Shown in pieces: positions 40,969-48,730 of a stretch of DNA of 64,000 bases. The notes under the pieces were generated by a model. That model was given only the letters and a program-made list of their open reading frames with translations. It ran no database searches and was not told the DNA's origin. Within the stretch, counting starts at the first letter, position 1, and each line of letters begins with the position of its first letter. A program made the translations under genes and the position numbers. This stretch comes from Acidisoma cellulosilyticum (GTDB lineage Bacteria > Pseudomonadota > Alphaproteobacteria > Acetobacterales > Acetobacteraceae), in NCBI RefSeq assembly GCF_020621385.1, contig NZ_JAESVA010000013.1, positions 81,104-145,103 on the forward strand. The letters are read 5' to 3'.

Positions 40969-41816
40969 CAGGATTGGGTCGCGGTTGGGGCGTCCGCAGA
41001 CGGGGCTGCGCCATCCTCGGCCACGGCGTGGGGCTGGGGACCGGCCGACATCATCGCGACGATTCTCTGGGCGATGGCCGTGATGTCCTGAGCGGCCTTG
41101 CTGCCTGGCGCATAGCCGTTGACGGAGGATTGGCGGGCGAGGGCTTCCGGCACATGCTCGTCACGATAGACGCGGCCGAGCAGACGTGTGCCCAGATGCC
41201 GCTCGGCCGCTTCGGCCGCCGCTCGTGACAGACGGCTGCGCATGTCGATCTGGTTGACGATGAAACCCGTGCGCTCGATCGGGAAAGGCGTGCCGGCGGC
41301 GCTGCGATACATGCCGCGACCGTCGATCTTGGGCAGCTGCACGATGGAGGCGGCGTCCGACAGCAGAACGACGACCATGAAATCCGCGAGCGTCGCGACG
41401 ACCGAGGAGGCGACGCCGGGGCCGGGTGGCGTATCGACGATGATGACGACCTCGGGGTCCGCCAGGATGTCGCGCAGCGGCGCCAGCAGCAAAGCCGGCT
41501 GCTCGATCAGATCGGCATTGATCGCGAAGCTCTGCTGGAAGGTCGTGTGACCGTGGGCCAGCAAGGCGATGCCGGAGGGCGTCATTTGCAGATGCATCTG
41601 CCAGGCCCGCCGGGGGTCGGGCGCGGTCTTCAGCGAGGTGATGAATCCCGCCCGCTCGTAAGGATCGGCACCGAAATGCATGCCGAGCGCGTTTTGCGTA
41701 TCGAGGTCGAGCGCCACCACGCGGTAGCCCGCGCGGGCGAATTCATGGGCGGTATTGGCGGCAAGGGTCGTCTTGCCGACACCACCCTTGGGAGAGGCGA
41801 AAACAATCAACGGCAT
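40968..41816 (-). CDS. bcsQ: cellulose operon ParA-like ATPase BcsQ
   Basis: A 282-residue MinD/ParA-type ATPase: ASPKGGVGKTTLAANTA with the deviant Walker A (Lys10, Lys15), VVALDLDTQNALG, VIIVDTPPGPG and a switch-like FIVNQID. BcsQ is needed for cellulose secretion and its polar location in Escherichia coli. Known Komagataeibacter core operons do not have it, so its presence between the BcsH-like gene and bcsAB is noteworthy. ATG at 41816; its stop overlaps bcsAB. Confidence 0.88.
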   Translation of the reverse strand: MPLIVFASPKGGVGKTTLAANTAHEFARAGYRVVALDLDTQNALGMHFGADPYERAGFITSLKTAPDPRRAWQMHLQMTPSGIALLAHGHTTFQQSFAINADLIEQPALLLAPLRDILADPEVVIIVDTPPGPGVASSVVATLADFMVVVLLSDAASIVQLPKIDGRGMYRSAAGTPFPIERTGFIVNQIDMRSRLSRAAAEAAERHLGTRLLGRVYRDEHVPEALARQSSVNGYAPGSKAAQDITAIAQRIVAMMSAGPQPHAVAEDGAAPSADAPTATQS

Positions 41817-41874
41817 GAGAGCGGACCGTAGGTAAGAGACGAGGATCCTGGGGCGGAAGCAAGCTTAGGCGGCA

Positions 41875-43002
41875 TCAGACACCACCCCGCGCGCGCTGAA
41901 GAGCGGCGAAGACCTCGGCGAGATTGACGGGGTCAGCGGTGGGGGCTGGCTGTGGCGGGGGCGGATAAGGCGCGGGCGGCCCACCATAGGGTGCGGCGCC
42001 GGCCGGCGGGTAGGGGTAGGCCGGCGGCGGATAGCCGGGCGGATAGGCTTGCGGCGGATAACCCGGCGGATAGCCGGGGGCATAGCCGGGCGGTGCGTAA
42101 GGCGCCGGCTGGGGCGGATAGGGCGGCGGATAGCCCGCGCCGGGCTGCGGATAAGGATAGCCTGGCGGCGGGTAACCGGGCGGATAGGCTTGCGGCGGAT
42201 AGCCGGGCTGAGGATAGCCCGGTTGCGGCGGATAGGCTTGTTGCGGATGGCCCGGGGCGTAACCCGGTTGCGGCGCGGCTTGCGCAGGCATCGGCGGCGG
42301 TGGCGCGGGATAATAGGCGGGTTGAGGTGCTGCCGGCTGAGGTGCTGCCGGCTGAGGCGCCGCATAGGCGGGTGCCGCAGGGTGCGGTGCCGGCGCTTGC
42401 GGCGCGGCATAGACGGGAGCGGGTGGCGTCGGCGCCGGCTGGGGTGCCGCCGGCTGCGGCGACAGACGCTGGATGAGGTCGGCATGACTACGCAAAGCCG
42501 GCAGCGGTGCGCTGGGCTGGGGTTGCGACACAGGGGCCGCCGGCGCCGCGACAGATGCGGCGACCGGGGTCGCGACAAACGCGCTTTCCGCCGCCGCCCA
42601 ATGCGGCTGAGCCGGGGATGCCGCGTCCGGCAGGCTGGCAGCCTTCCCATGCGCCTGCTCCGCCAGAGCCTGATCGAAGGGTGACAGCGGCGCTTCGGGT
42701 TCGGGCGGCAAGGGCAGATCGTCGCCGACGCGCTTGACCGACGCGACGGAGACATCAGCGACGGCTGGCACGGCGCGTGACAGCAGCGGGAAAACTTCCC
42801 GCACATGACCGCCCACACCCGGAGCGGGGTTTTCGGTCTTGAGCTGCGGCTCGGCTTTCGTCGGGCGCAACGCGGCGGTTTCGAAAGCGCGCGATGCGCT
42901 CTCATCCCCGGTCACGGCACGTTCCTGGCTGGCGCGGTAGCGGATAGGCGCCGCACCGAAAGCCGCCATTACCTTGTCAACATCAGCTTGAGACCTAGTC
43001 AT
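41875..43002 (-). CDS. proline-rich cellulose operon protein, BcsH/CcpAx-like
   Basis: A 375-residue protein in the place of CcpAx (BcsH) between bcsZ and bcsQ. The layout agrees: an N-terminal motif DVDKVMAAFGAAPIRYRASQ (compare FG...Y.YR), a long disordered centre and a C-terminal helix ending NLAEVFAALQRAR, as in CcpAx and BcsO/BcsP proteins. The centre, about residues 190-355, is extremely rich in Pro, Tyr and Gly with PGYPP and QAYPP units. CcpAx holds the synthase complexes together. ATG at 43002 is preferred over GTG at 43014. No homologue can be proven without a profile search. Confidence 0.7.
   Translation of the reverse strand: MTRSQADVDKVMAAFGAAPIRYRASQERAVTGDESASRAFETAALRPTKAEPQLKTENPAPGVGGHVREVFPLLSRAVPAVADVSVASVKRVGDDLPLPPEPEAPLSPFDQALAEQAHGKAASLPDAASPAQPHWAAAESAFVATPVAASVAAPAAPVSQPQPSAPLPALRSHADLIQRLSPQPAAPQPAPTPPAPVYAAPQAPAPHPAAPAYAAPQPAAPQPAAPQPAYYPAPPPPMPAQAAPQPGYAPGHPQQAYPPQPGYPQPGYPPQAYPPGYPPPGYPYPQPGAGYPPPYPPQPAPYAPPGYAPGYPPGYPPQAYPPGYPPPAYPYPPAGAAPYGGPPAPYPPPPQPAPTADPVNLAEVFAALQRARGGV
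42033..42201 (-). repeat. coding tandem/direct repeats in the Pro/Tyr/Gly tract
   Basis: A 26-base unit beginning CCGGGCGGATAGGCTTGC occurs at 42033-42058 and again, identical, at 42176-42201, 143 bases apart; shorter copies of GCGGATA/GGCGGATAG recur throughout 42001-42300. They encode the QAYPPGYPP units. Confidence 0.8.
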
Positions 43003-43022
43003 TGCCCGAAGCACCCTTGATG

Positions 43023-44090
43023 TTAGCCAATGCCATGACCCTCAGCCCAAGCGATACGAGATAGCAGGGTGAGCGCCGACGAGTAGTAATCCGTGCATTG
43101 CTGTACTTGTGGGAGCGCGGGAAGCCCCAATTGGGGCGAAGTGGCGCTCGTAATTTGTCGCACAGCCACAAGACCGCCGGCAGCCGCATAGGTTGATACG
43201 GCATTGGTCTTGAGATCGGCCCAGGCCGGCTGATAACTGGCAGCCGTCGACCAGAAATTCTCGAAGGACGTCGCGACGGCGGCTGGCAGATTCTGCGACC
43301 AGACCAGGTTCAGCGGGACGCGAATCGCGTCGTAGGAACAACGCGGCGGCCATCCCGTCGCGACCACAGGATCGCCGCCATGCAAGGGCAAAGCGAGCCA
43401 GTCCGGGGGCAATTGCCATTGCCCGAAGCGCGCGGCTTCGATCAGTGCCAGCGCATCAAGGCCAAGCACCTGCCAGAGCGGCGAGGGGTCGATTACCGAA
43501 AGCTCGCGGAAGGCGACGAAGTTACTGTAAGACAAGTTCGAGATCAGCTGCGTTTTCCGGACAAATCCGTTCACGCCGGGCAACAGCACCAGGCGGCTGC
43601 CGGCATTCATGATCAGCTTCTCGCGGATGGCCTGTGCGATAGCGCGCGCTTGGCTTGCATCCTCAGGACGACCCCACAAAGTCGCAGCACGGCTCAAGGC
43701 CATCGCGATGACAAGGTCACCGTCTGTGGCATTATTGTCGTCAGGCGTGGGATTTTTCTGTTTGGGCAGATAGCGCCAGATATGCAGCGCGTCAGTTTGC
43801 CGTGTCAGATTTGTTGCAGTCCAGCCTTTGATGAGGTCGAAGCTCGCCTGGTCGCCGAAGACCACGGCAAAAAGCATTCCGTAGCTTTGCCCTTCGGAAT
43901 GCGAGATGTCGTTATTGCCGGTGTCGATGACACGTCCATCGGCGGAAACGAATCGGTTTTTGAAAGACACCCAGTCGGGATCGTCAATTGCGAAGCTGAC
44001 ACGCGCTGCCTCTGCCTGATTGCCAAGCGACATGGCAAAGGCGGTGGCAGCTGCACCGCAGCCCAGAATGTGACGGCGTGACAAAGACAT
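43023..44090 (-). CDS. bcsZ: cellulase BcsZ (glycoside hydrolase family 8)
   Basis: A 355-residue endo-1,4-beta-glucanase. The signal region MSLSRRHILGCGAAATAFAMSLGNQAEA has a twin-arginine-like SRRHI motif, so Tat export is likely. GH8 motifs: SEGQSYGMLFAVVFGD with the acid catalyst Glu, and TPDDNNATDGDLVIAMAL with the general base Asp; a late WPPRCSYDAIRVPLNLVWS also fits. BcsZ trims glucan and is needed for good fibre formation. It is the first gene of the operon (as cmcAx in Komagataeibacter) and is followed by the BcsH-like gene after 20 bases. The spacer upstream has a set of hairpins. Confidence 0.93.
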   Translation of the reverse strand: MSLSRRHILGCGAAATAFAMSLGNQAEAARVSFAIDDPDWVSFKNRFVSADGRVIDTGNNDISHSEGQSYGMLFAVVFGDQASFDLIKGWTATNLTRQTDALHIWRYLPKQKNPTPDDNNATDGDLVIAMALSRAATLWGRPEDASQARAIAQAIREKLIMNAGSRLVLLPGVNGFVRKTQLISNLSYSNFVAFRELSVIDPSPLWQVLGLDALALIEAARFGQWQLPPDWLALPLHGGDPVVATGWPPRCSYDAIRVPLNLVWSQNLPAAVATSFENFWSTAASYQPAWADLKTNAVSTYAAAGGLVAVRQITSATSPQLGLPALPQVQQCTDYYSSALTLLSRIAWAEGHGIG

Positions 44091-44227
44091 CAGTCACCAA
44101 AACGCTAAAATCAACGGCTGCGGGACGCCTGGCCAGAGGGCTAGAACAAGCTGAACAGAATTGCCGCACGCGACGGTTTTTCGCGTGAAGATCCGTTTCA
44201 GCTTTGCCATCCTCTTCCTCAATCCCC

Positions 44228-44330
44228 GGCCATACTGCCTAGGAAGTATGGCCATTATAATGGCTTATCGCAAAGCTTATATGCGTCTTGTTCGTTCACA
44301 CTCATTCTGCCTAGGGCTTATCAGAATGAG
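44228..44330. promoter_or_regulatory. hairpin cluster in the bcsZ upstream spacer
   Basis: Three inverted repeats lie here: GGCCATACT...AGTATGGCC at 44228-44253, the perfect 14-base palindrome GCCATTATAATGGC at 44251-44264 (its centre is a TATAAT), and CTCATTCTG...CAGAATGAG at 44301-44330. The loops of the first and third both contain GCCTAGG. The 44091-44374 spacer has no gene; it may hold the bcs promoter, a leader or a small RNA. Confidence 0.5.
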
Positions 44331-44355
44331 CGTACTATCTTCGGGTTTTAAGAAT

Positions 44356-44390
44356 AAAACTTAAGTCCTAATAATTAAGACTTAAGTTTT
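44356..44390 (-). terminator. AT-rich terminator overlapping the end of the alcohol dehydrogenase gene
   Basis: Perfect arms AAAACTTAAGTC and GACTTAAGTTTT with an 11-base loop. The right arm holds the last codons of the dehydrogenase gene (stop TAA at 44377-44375). A T-rich stretch follows on the minus strand. Confidence 0.75.
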
Positions 44391-45430
44391 GACGCCTCCA
44401 AGTCGATGACGAAGCGATATTTCACTTCGCTTTTCAGCATCCGTGCATAGGCCGCCTCGATTGTGTCGATGGTGATAAGCTCGATATCCGCCGTCAGCCC
44501 ATGTTCGGCACAGAAGTCCAGCATCTCCTGGGTTTCCGGAATACCGCCGATGAGCGAGCCGGCGAAGTTGCGGCGGCGCCAGATGACGCTGAAGGCAGAG
44601 ACGGACAGCGGATTTTCCGGAGCGCCGACCTGGGTCAGAGTACCGTCGCGTTTCAGCATGTTCAGATAAGGGTCGATCGCATGGTCGGCCGCAACCGTAT
44701 CGAGGATGAAGTCGAAGCTGTCGGTGTGCCGGCCCATCTGCTCGGCATCCTTGGAGATGATCACTTCATCGGCGCCGAGCCGTCGGGCATCCTCGGTTTT
44801 GCCGGCGGATGTCGTGAACAGAACCGTATAGGCGCCCATCGCATGCGCGATCTTGAGGCCCATATGGCCGAGACCGCCGAGGCCCACGATTCCGACCTTT
44901 TTGCCGGGACCGGCTTTCCAATGCCTGAGCGGCGAATAGGTCGTGATGCCGGCACAAAGCAGCGGCGCTGCGGCGGCCAGGACCATTCCGGCCGGAATGG
45001 TCAGAACAAAGTGCTGATCAACGACGATGCGATCCGAATAACCCCCGAAAGTGGGGCCGCCGATCACTGGCTCGACGCCGTTATAGGTGCCGGTGAAACC
45101 GACCTCGCAATAGTTCTCCAAACCCTCGCGGCAGGCCGAACAGGTCCGGCAGGCGCCGACCATGCAACCGACGCCGGCCGTTTCGCCGACCGTGAAGCGC
45201 GTGACATTGCTGCCGACGCTTTCGATATGACCGACGATCTCGTGGCCTGGTATGCAGGGATAGACAGTATTGCGCCATTCATTACGGACCTGATGCAGGT
45301 CGGAATGGCAGACGCCGCAATAGGCGATCTTGATCACGACGTCGTCGGGGCCAGGGTCGCGGCGGTTGAAGGAGATCGGTGCAACCGGCGCAGAAGCGGC
45401 GGTCGCGCCATAGCCGACACATTCCAGCAT
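44375..45430 (-). CDS. zinc-dependent alcohol dehydrogenase, CAD/YahK-like
   Basis: A 351-residue medium-chain dehydrogenase. Catalytic zinc ligands: Cys in YCGVCHSDLH, GHE in IPGHEIVGHIESVG, and the later Cys; structural zinc cysteines: the cluster GACRTCSACREGLENYC. The nucleotide-binding GLGGLGHMGLK follows, and IGGIPETQEMLDFCAEHGL near the end is typical for the cinnamyl-alcohol-dehydrogenase/YahK branch, which reduces aldehydes with NADPH. ATG at 45430 with GAGGATTTCCC upstream. A stem-loop at 45469 separates it from the small-protein gene upstream; it ends in an AT-rich terminator. Confidence 0.9.
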   Translation of the reverse strand: MLECVGYGATAASAPVAPISFNRRDPGPDDVVIKIAYCGVCHSDLHQVRNEWRNTVYPCIPGHEIVGHIESVGSNVTRFTVGETAGVGCMVGACRTCSACREGLENYCEVGFTGTYNGVEPVIGGPTFGGYSDRIVVDQHFVLTIPAGMVLAAAAPLLCAGITTYSPLRHWKAGPGKKVGIVGLGGLGHMGLKIAHAMGAYTVLFTTSAGKTEDARRLGADEVIISKDAEQMGRHTDSFDFILDTVAADHAIDPYLNMLKRDGTLTQVGAPENPLSVSAFSVIWRRRNFAGSLIGGIPETQEMLDFCAEHGLTADIELITIDTIEAAYARMLKSEVKYRFVIDLEASKLKS

Positions 45431-45468
45431 GGGAAATCCTCGGGGGTCGGATGGGTCAGAAATGAAGA

Positions 45469-45501
45469 AAGGAGCGCTGCCCCTTTTGGACAGCGCTCCT
45501 T
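45469..45501 (-). terminator. hairpin between the small-protein gene and the dehydrogenase gene
   Basis: AAGGAGCGCTG and CAGCGCTCCTT around an 11-base loop; on the minus strand it is followed by a moderately T-rich TTTCTTCATTTC. It lies about 70 bases after the stop of the 47-residue gene. Confidence 0.65.
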
Positions 45502-45571
45502 CGACATTTAGTCAATCATGCTTAAGCCTATGCCGAAAGGGGTGAGCCGTACACGCTTTCGGGAGGAGGTC

Positions 45572-45715
45572 TCAGCAGTTCATATGGCCGGCAGCGACGC
45601 AGTCCTGATTCTGCATGAAATGGCTGATCGCCGGAAAGGCGAGCCAGCCACCCAGGATGATGGCGGCAACAAGAACCAATACGATCAGGGCCAGGATATT
45701 GCCGTTATCGCCCAT
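45572..45715 (-). CDS. small single-pass membrane protein, 47 residues
   Basis: Minus-strand frame starting MGDNGNILALIVLVLVA: one hydrophobic helix from about residue 7 to 29, then a short tail with two cysteines, QDCVAAGHMNC, at the C-terminus. AAGGC lies 8-12 bases before the ATG. It is too short to stand out by length, but the strict amphipathic layout (charged Asp/Asn head, one helix, Cys-x7-Cys end) supports it as a true gene. The unrelated serA gene ends 27 bases upstream of its start on the same strand. Function unknown; the paired cysteines may form a disulfide or bind a metal outside the membrane. Confidence 0.65.
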   Translation of the reverse strand: MGDNGNILALIVLVLVAAIILGGWLAFPAISHFMQNQDCVAAGHMNC

Positions 45716-45742
45716 GCTGGCTTGCCTTGTTGCTGAGCCGGT

Positions 45743-47329
45743 TTAGAAGGTAAGGGACGTCGCCTGAACCACGAGCGGCAGTGCCCGGACGACGTCCAGC
45801 ACCGCTTCCGGCATCGGCTCGTCCAGTGAGACGAGGCAGATCGCGTCGCCGCCTGCCGCAGCCCGGCCCAGGTGGAAGGTCGCGATATTGATGCCGGCAT
45901 CCGACAGCGTGGCACCGAAACGGCCGATGAAGCCCGGCTTGTCCTGGTTCGTCACATACAGCATGTGACGCCCGAAATCAGCTTCCACCGGAATGCCCTT
46001 GATCTCGACCAGGCGCGGACGGGACCCGGCAAACAAGGTGCCGGCGACCGAGCGCGTATTGGTCTTGGTCGCGATGGTGAGGCGGATCAGCGTCTGATAC
46101 TCGCTGACCCGGTCATGAACGGTCTCGGCCACTTCAATCCCGCGCTCGCGCGCCAGGACCGGGGCATTGACCATATTGGCGCCCGTGATCATCGGCGCCA
46201 TCAGCCCGGCCAGGGCGGCGGCGGTCAGCGGCTTGTGGTTGAGCTGAGAAACCGCGCCCTCATACTCGATGGTCACATGGGTGATGACACCGTCGCGGGC
46301 CTGCGTCAGCTGTCCGGCAAATTCCCCCAGGCGGCGGGCGAGTTCCATATAGGGCCGCACGCGCGGTGCATCCTCGGCCGAGATCGCCGGCACGTTGATG
46401 GCGTTCGCGACCGCACCCGTCAGCAGATAGTCGCTCATCTGCTCGGCCACTTGCAGCGCCACATTCTCCTGCGCTTCGGCGGTGGCCGCACCCAGATGCG
46501 GCGTGCAGACCACGTTCTCCAGCGCGAAGAGCGGGTTTTCCGTCGCGGGCTCGACCTCGAACACGTCGAGCGCGGCGCCGGCGACCTTGCCGGACTGCAG
46601 GCCTTCCAGCAGAGCGGCCTCATCCACCAGCCCACCGCGGGCGCAGTTGATGATGCGCACACCCGGCTTCATGGTCGCGATGGCCGCGGCATTGATGATG
46701 TTGCGCGTGCCTTCCACCAGCGGCGTATGCAGCGTGATGAAATCGGCGCGGGCGAACAGTTCCGGCAGCTCCGCTTTCTCGACGCCAAGCTCCACGGCTC
46801 GCTTCTCGGACAGGAAGGGGTCATAGGCCAGGACCTTCATCTTCAGCCCGACGGCACGGTCGGCCACGATGGAGCCGATATTGCCGCAGCCGATGATGCC
46901 CAGCGTCTTGGCGGTCAGCTCAACACCCATGAAGCGGTTCTTCTCCCACTTGCCGGCGCGGGTCGAGGCGCTGGCCTCGGGCAACTGGCGGGCGAGGGCG
47001 AACATCATCGCAATCGCATGTTCGGCGGTCGTAATGGCATTGCCGAAGGGCGTGTTCATGACGACGACGCCGTGGCTGGTCGCGGCCTTGATGTCGACAT
47101 TGTCGACACCGATGCCGGCGCGGCCGACAACCTTCAGGTTCGGTGCCGCTTCCAGCAGTTCCTTCGTGACCTTGGTCGCGGAGCGGATGGCGAGACCGTC
47201 ATAGTCGCCGATGATGGCGCGCAACTCGGCCGGGGACAGGCCTGTCTTCACATCCGTCTCGATCCCGCGCGAGCGGAAAATCTCGATGGCGGCGGCGGAA
47301 AGCTTATCGGAAATCAGAACTTTGGGCAT
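45743..47329 (-). CDS. serA: D-3-phosphoglycerate dehydrogenase
   Basis: A 528-residue enzyme of the long type: substrate-binding half with NIGVDNVDIKAA-like GRAGIGVDNVDIKAATSHG, Rossmann fold with LGIIGCGNIGSIVADRA, catalytic Arg, Glu and His (INCARGGLVDEAAL and TPHLGAATAEAQ), then an intervening domain and a C-terminal ACT domain from ~455 (YVTNQDKPGFIGRFGATLSDAGINIATFHLGR). It oxidises 3-phosphoglycerate, the first step of serine synthesis. It lies 5 bases after serC in the same operon, the usual pairing. ATG at 47329. Confidence 0.96.
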   Translation of the reverse strand: MPKVLISDKLSAAAIEIFRSRGIETDVKTGLSPAELRAIIGDYDGLAIRSATKVTKELLEAAPNLKVVGRAGIGVDNVDIKAATSHGVVVMNTPFGNAITTAEHAIAMMFALARQLPEASASTRAGKWEKNRFMGVELTAKTLGIIGCGNIGSIVADRAVGLKMKVLAYDPFLSEKRAVELGVEKAELPELFARADFITLHTPLVEGTRNIINAAAIATMKPGVRIINCARGGLVDEAALLEGLQSGKVAGAALDVFEVEPATENPLFALENVVCTPHLGAATAEAQENVALQVAEQMSDYLLTGAVANAINVPAISAEDAPRVRPYMELARRLGEFAGQLTQARDGVITHVTIEYEGAVSQLNHKPLTAAALAGLMAPMITGANMVNAPVLARERGIEVAETVHDRVSEYQTLIRLTIATKTNTRSVAGTLFAGSRPRLVEIKGIPVEADFGRHMLYVTNQDKPGFIGRFGATLSDAGINIATFHLGRAAAGGDAICLVSLDEPMPEAVLDVVRALPLVVQATSLTF

Positions 47330-47334
47330 CGGAT

Positions 47335-48519
47335 CTACTCTGCTGCCTTGAGGGTCGCGAACTCGGCTTCAACCTGGGCATGGGCCCAGTCGAGCCAGGG
47401 GAGGAGAGCGGCAATATCGGCGGTCTCGATGGTCGCACCGCCCCAGATGCGCAGACCCGGGGGCGCGTCGCGGTAGGAGGCGATATCGAACGCGGCGCCT
47501 TCCTTCTCCAGCAGCGCTGCCAGCTTCTTGGCGGCCTTGGTCTGCGTCGCCTGATCCAGCGCCGTGAACCAGGGGGCTGCGATATTGAGGCAGATCGAGG
47601 TCGAGGAGCGGATCGCGGCATCTTCCGCCAGGAAGCTCGCCCAGTCGCTCTCAGCGACCCAGGCGGCCATGGCGGCCAGATTGGCCTCCGACCGGGCGAT
47701 CAGACCCGGCAAGCCGCCGACCGACTGCGCCCAGCGCAGCCCGTCCAGCGCGTCTTCGACGCAGAGCATGGACGGCGTATTGATCGTTTCGCCGATGAAA
47801 ACGCCGTCGATCAGCTTGCCGCCGCTGGTGAGGCGGAAGATCTTGGGCAGCGGACGATCCGGCTTGAAGGTCGTCAACCGTTCGACCGCGCGGGGCGAGA
47901 GCGCCAGCATGCCGTGGGCGGCTTCACCGCCCAGCACCTTCTGCCAGGACCAGGTGACGACATCGAGCTTGTCCCAGGGCAGGTCCATGGCGAAAGCGGC
48001 CGAAGTCGCATCGCAGATAACCACGCCTTCGCGGTCGGCCGCGATGAAATCGCCATCGGCATAGCGGACGCCAGAGGTGGTGCCGTTCCAGGCCAGGACC
48101 AGGTCATGCGCCGGGTCGATGGCAGTAAGGTCGGGCAGCTTGCCGTATTCGGCGCCGAGCACGCGGGCATCCGTGAGTTTCAGCTGCTTGATGACGTCAT
48201 TCGCCCAGCCTTCCGAGAAGCTTTCATGGGCAAGAACATCGACCGGGCGGGCGCCGAGCATGGACCACAGCGCCATTTCCACGGCACCGGTGTCGGAGGC
48301 CGGCACGATGCCGAGCTTCCAGCCTTCCGGCATGCCGAGAATATCGCGGGAGAGGGTGATGACCTCGGCGAGGCGCGCCTTCGGTTCTTTCGCGCGGTGA
48401 CTGCGGCCGAGCATCGCGCCGCTCAGCGCGTCCAGCGTAAAGCCGGGGCGTTTGGCACAAGGGCCAGACGAGAAATTGGGATTATGCGGACGGATGTCCG
48501 GCTTCGTGACGAGTGCCAT
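47335..48519 (-). CDS. serC: phosphoserine aminotransferase
   Basis: A 394-residue PLP enzyme of the alphaproteobacterial SerC branch. It begins [26 protein letters not shown] and has [21 protein letters not shown] [48 protein letters not shown] with the PLP lysine, and a late [10 protein letters not shown]. It converts phosphohydroxypyruvate to phosphoserine. The frame extends to 48579, but ATG at 48519 has AAAGGGAGAG in front and is the conserved start. The gene is preceded by a structured leader and followed by serA. Confidence 0.95.
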   Translation of the reverse strand: MALVTKPDIRPHNPNFSSGPCAKRPGFTLDALSGAMLGRSHRAKEPKARLAEVITLSRDILGMPEGWKLGIVPASDTGAVEMALWSMLGARPVDVLAHESFSEGWANDVIKQLKLTDARVLGAEYGKLPDLTAIDPAHDLVLAWNGTTSGVRYADGDFIAADREGVVICDATSAAFAMDLPWDKLDVVTWSWQKVLGGEAAHGMLALSPRAVERLTTFKPDRPLPKIFRLTSGGKLIDGVFIGETINTPSMLCVEDALDGLRWAQSVGGLPGLIARSEANLAAMAAWVAESDWASFLAEDAAIRSSTSICLNIAAPWFTALDQATQTKAAKKLAALLEKEGAAFDIASYRDAPPGLRIWGGATIETADIAALLPWLDWAHAQVEAEFATLKAAE

Positions 48520-48596
48520 TTTGGCTCTCCCTTTCAGAAGAGAAGCGCCCCGGTGGGGGGGCGTGACCCGCCGACGCATTTAGAGGATCGGCGGAT
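48520..48596 (-). ncRNA. serC leader RNA (candidate serC RNA motif)
   Basis: On the minus strand the leader forms two hairpins before the serC ribosome-binding site: CCGCCGA/TCGGCGG at 48594-48568 and GCGCCCC/GGGGCGT-type pairing at 48564-48545. A CTTCTCTTC stretch then faces AAAGGGAGAG. This position and shape, with GGCGGGTCACGCCCCCC between the stems, resemble the serC RNA motif described upstream of alphaproteobacterial serC genes. A covariance-model search (Rfam serC) would decide. Confidence 0.55.
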
Positions 48597-48610
48597 ATTC
48601 CGCAATCACG

Positions 48611-48636
48611 GTAACCGGGGGCTGGGCTGCGTCGAA
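48611..48636 (+). promoter_or_regulatory. ECF-type promoter (GTAACC-N16-CGAA) of the sigma factor operon
   Basis: GTAACC at 48611-48616 and CGAA at 48633-48636 are 16 bases apart, matching the pattern known for SigF-type (ECF16) sigma factors paired with NrsF in Caulobacter. The start site would be ~48642 and the sigma factor gene begins at 48731. It would give autoregulation. Confidence 0.65.
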
Positions 48637-48730
48637 TTACCTGTCATCGGGGTGGCTAGGAGAGGGCGTCGCCAGCGGTTAGGGTGCCGACCGAACAAGG
48701 GGATGGCAGCACCGCAGGTGATACCGCGTT

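Noticed and set aside
39175..41091. 638-codon plus-strand frame opposite bcsAB (and others at 36409-38238)
   Set aside because: Antisense shadows of the cellulose synthase gene; Arg/Gln/His-rich translations with no motif.
42001..42350. CRISPR-like array of short repeats
   Set aside because: The repeats are in frame and code for PGYPP units of the BcsH-like protein; spacing and unit length are irregular.
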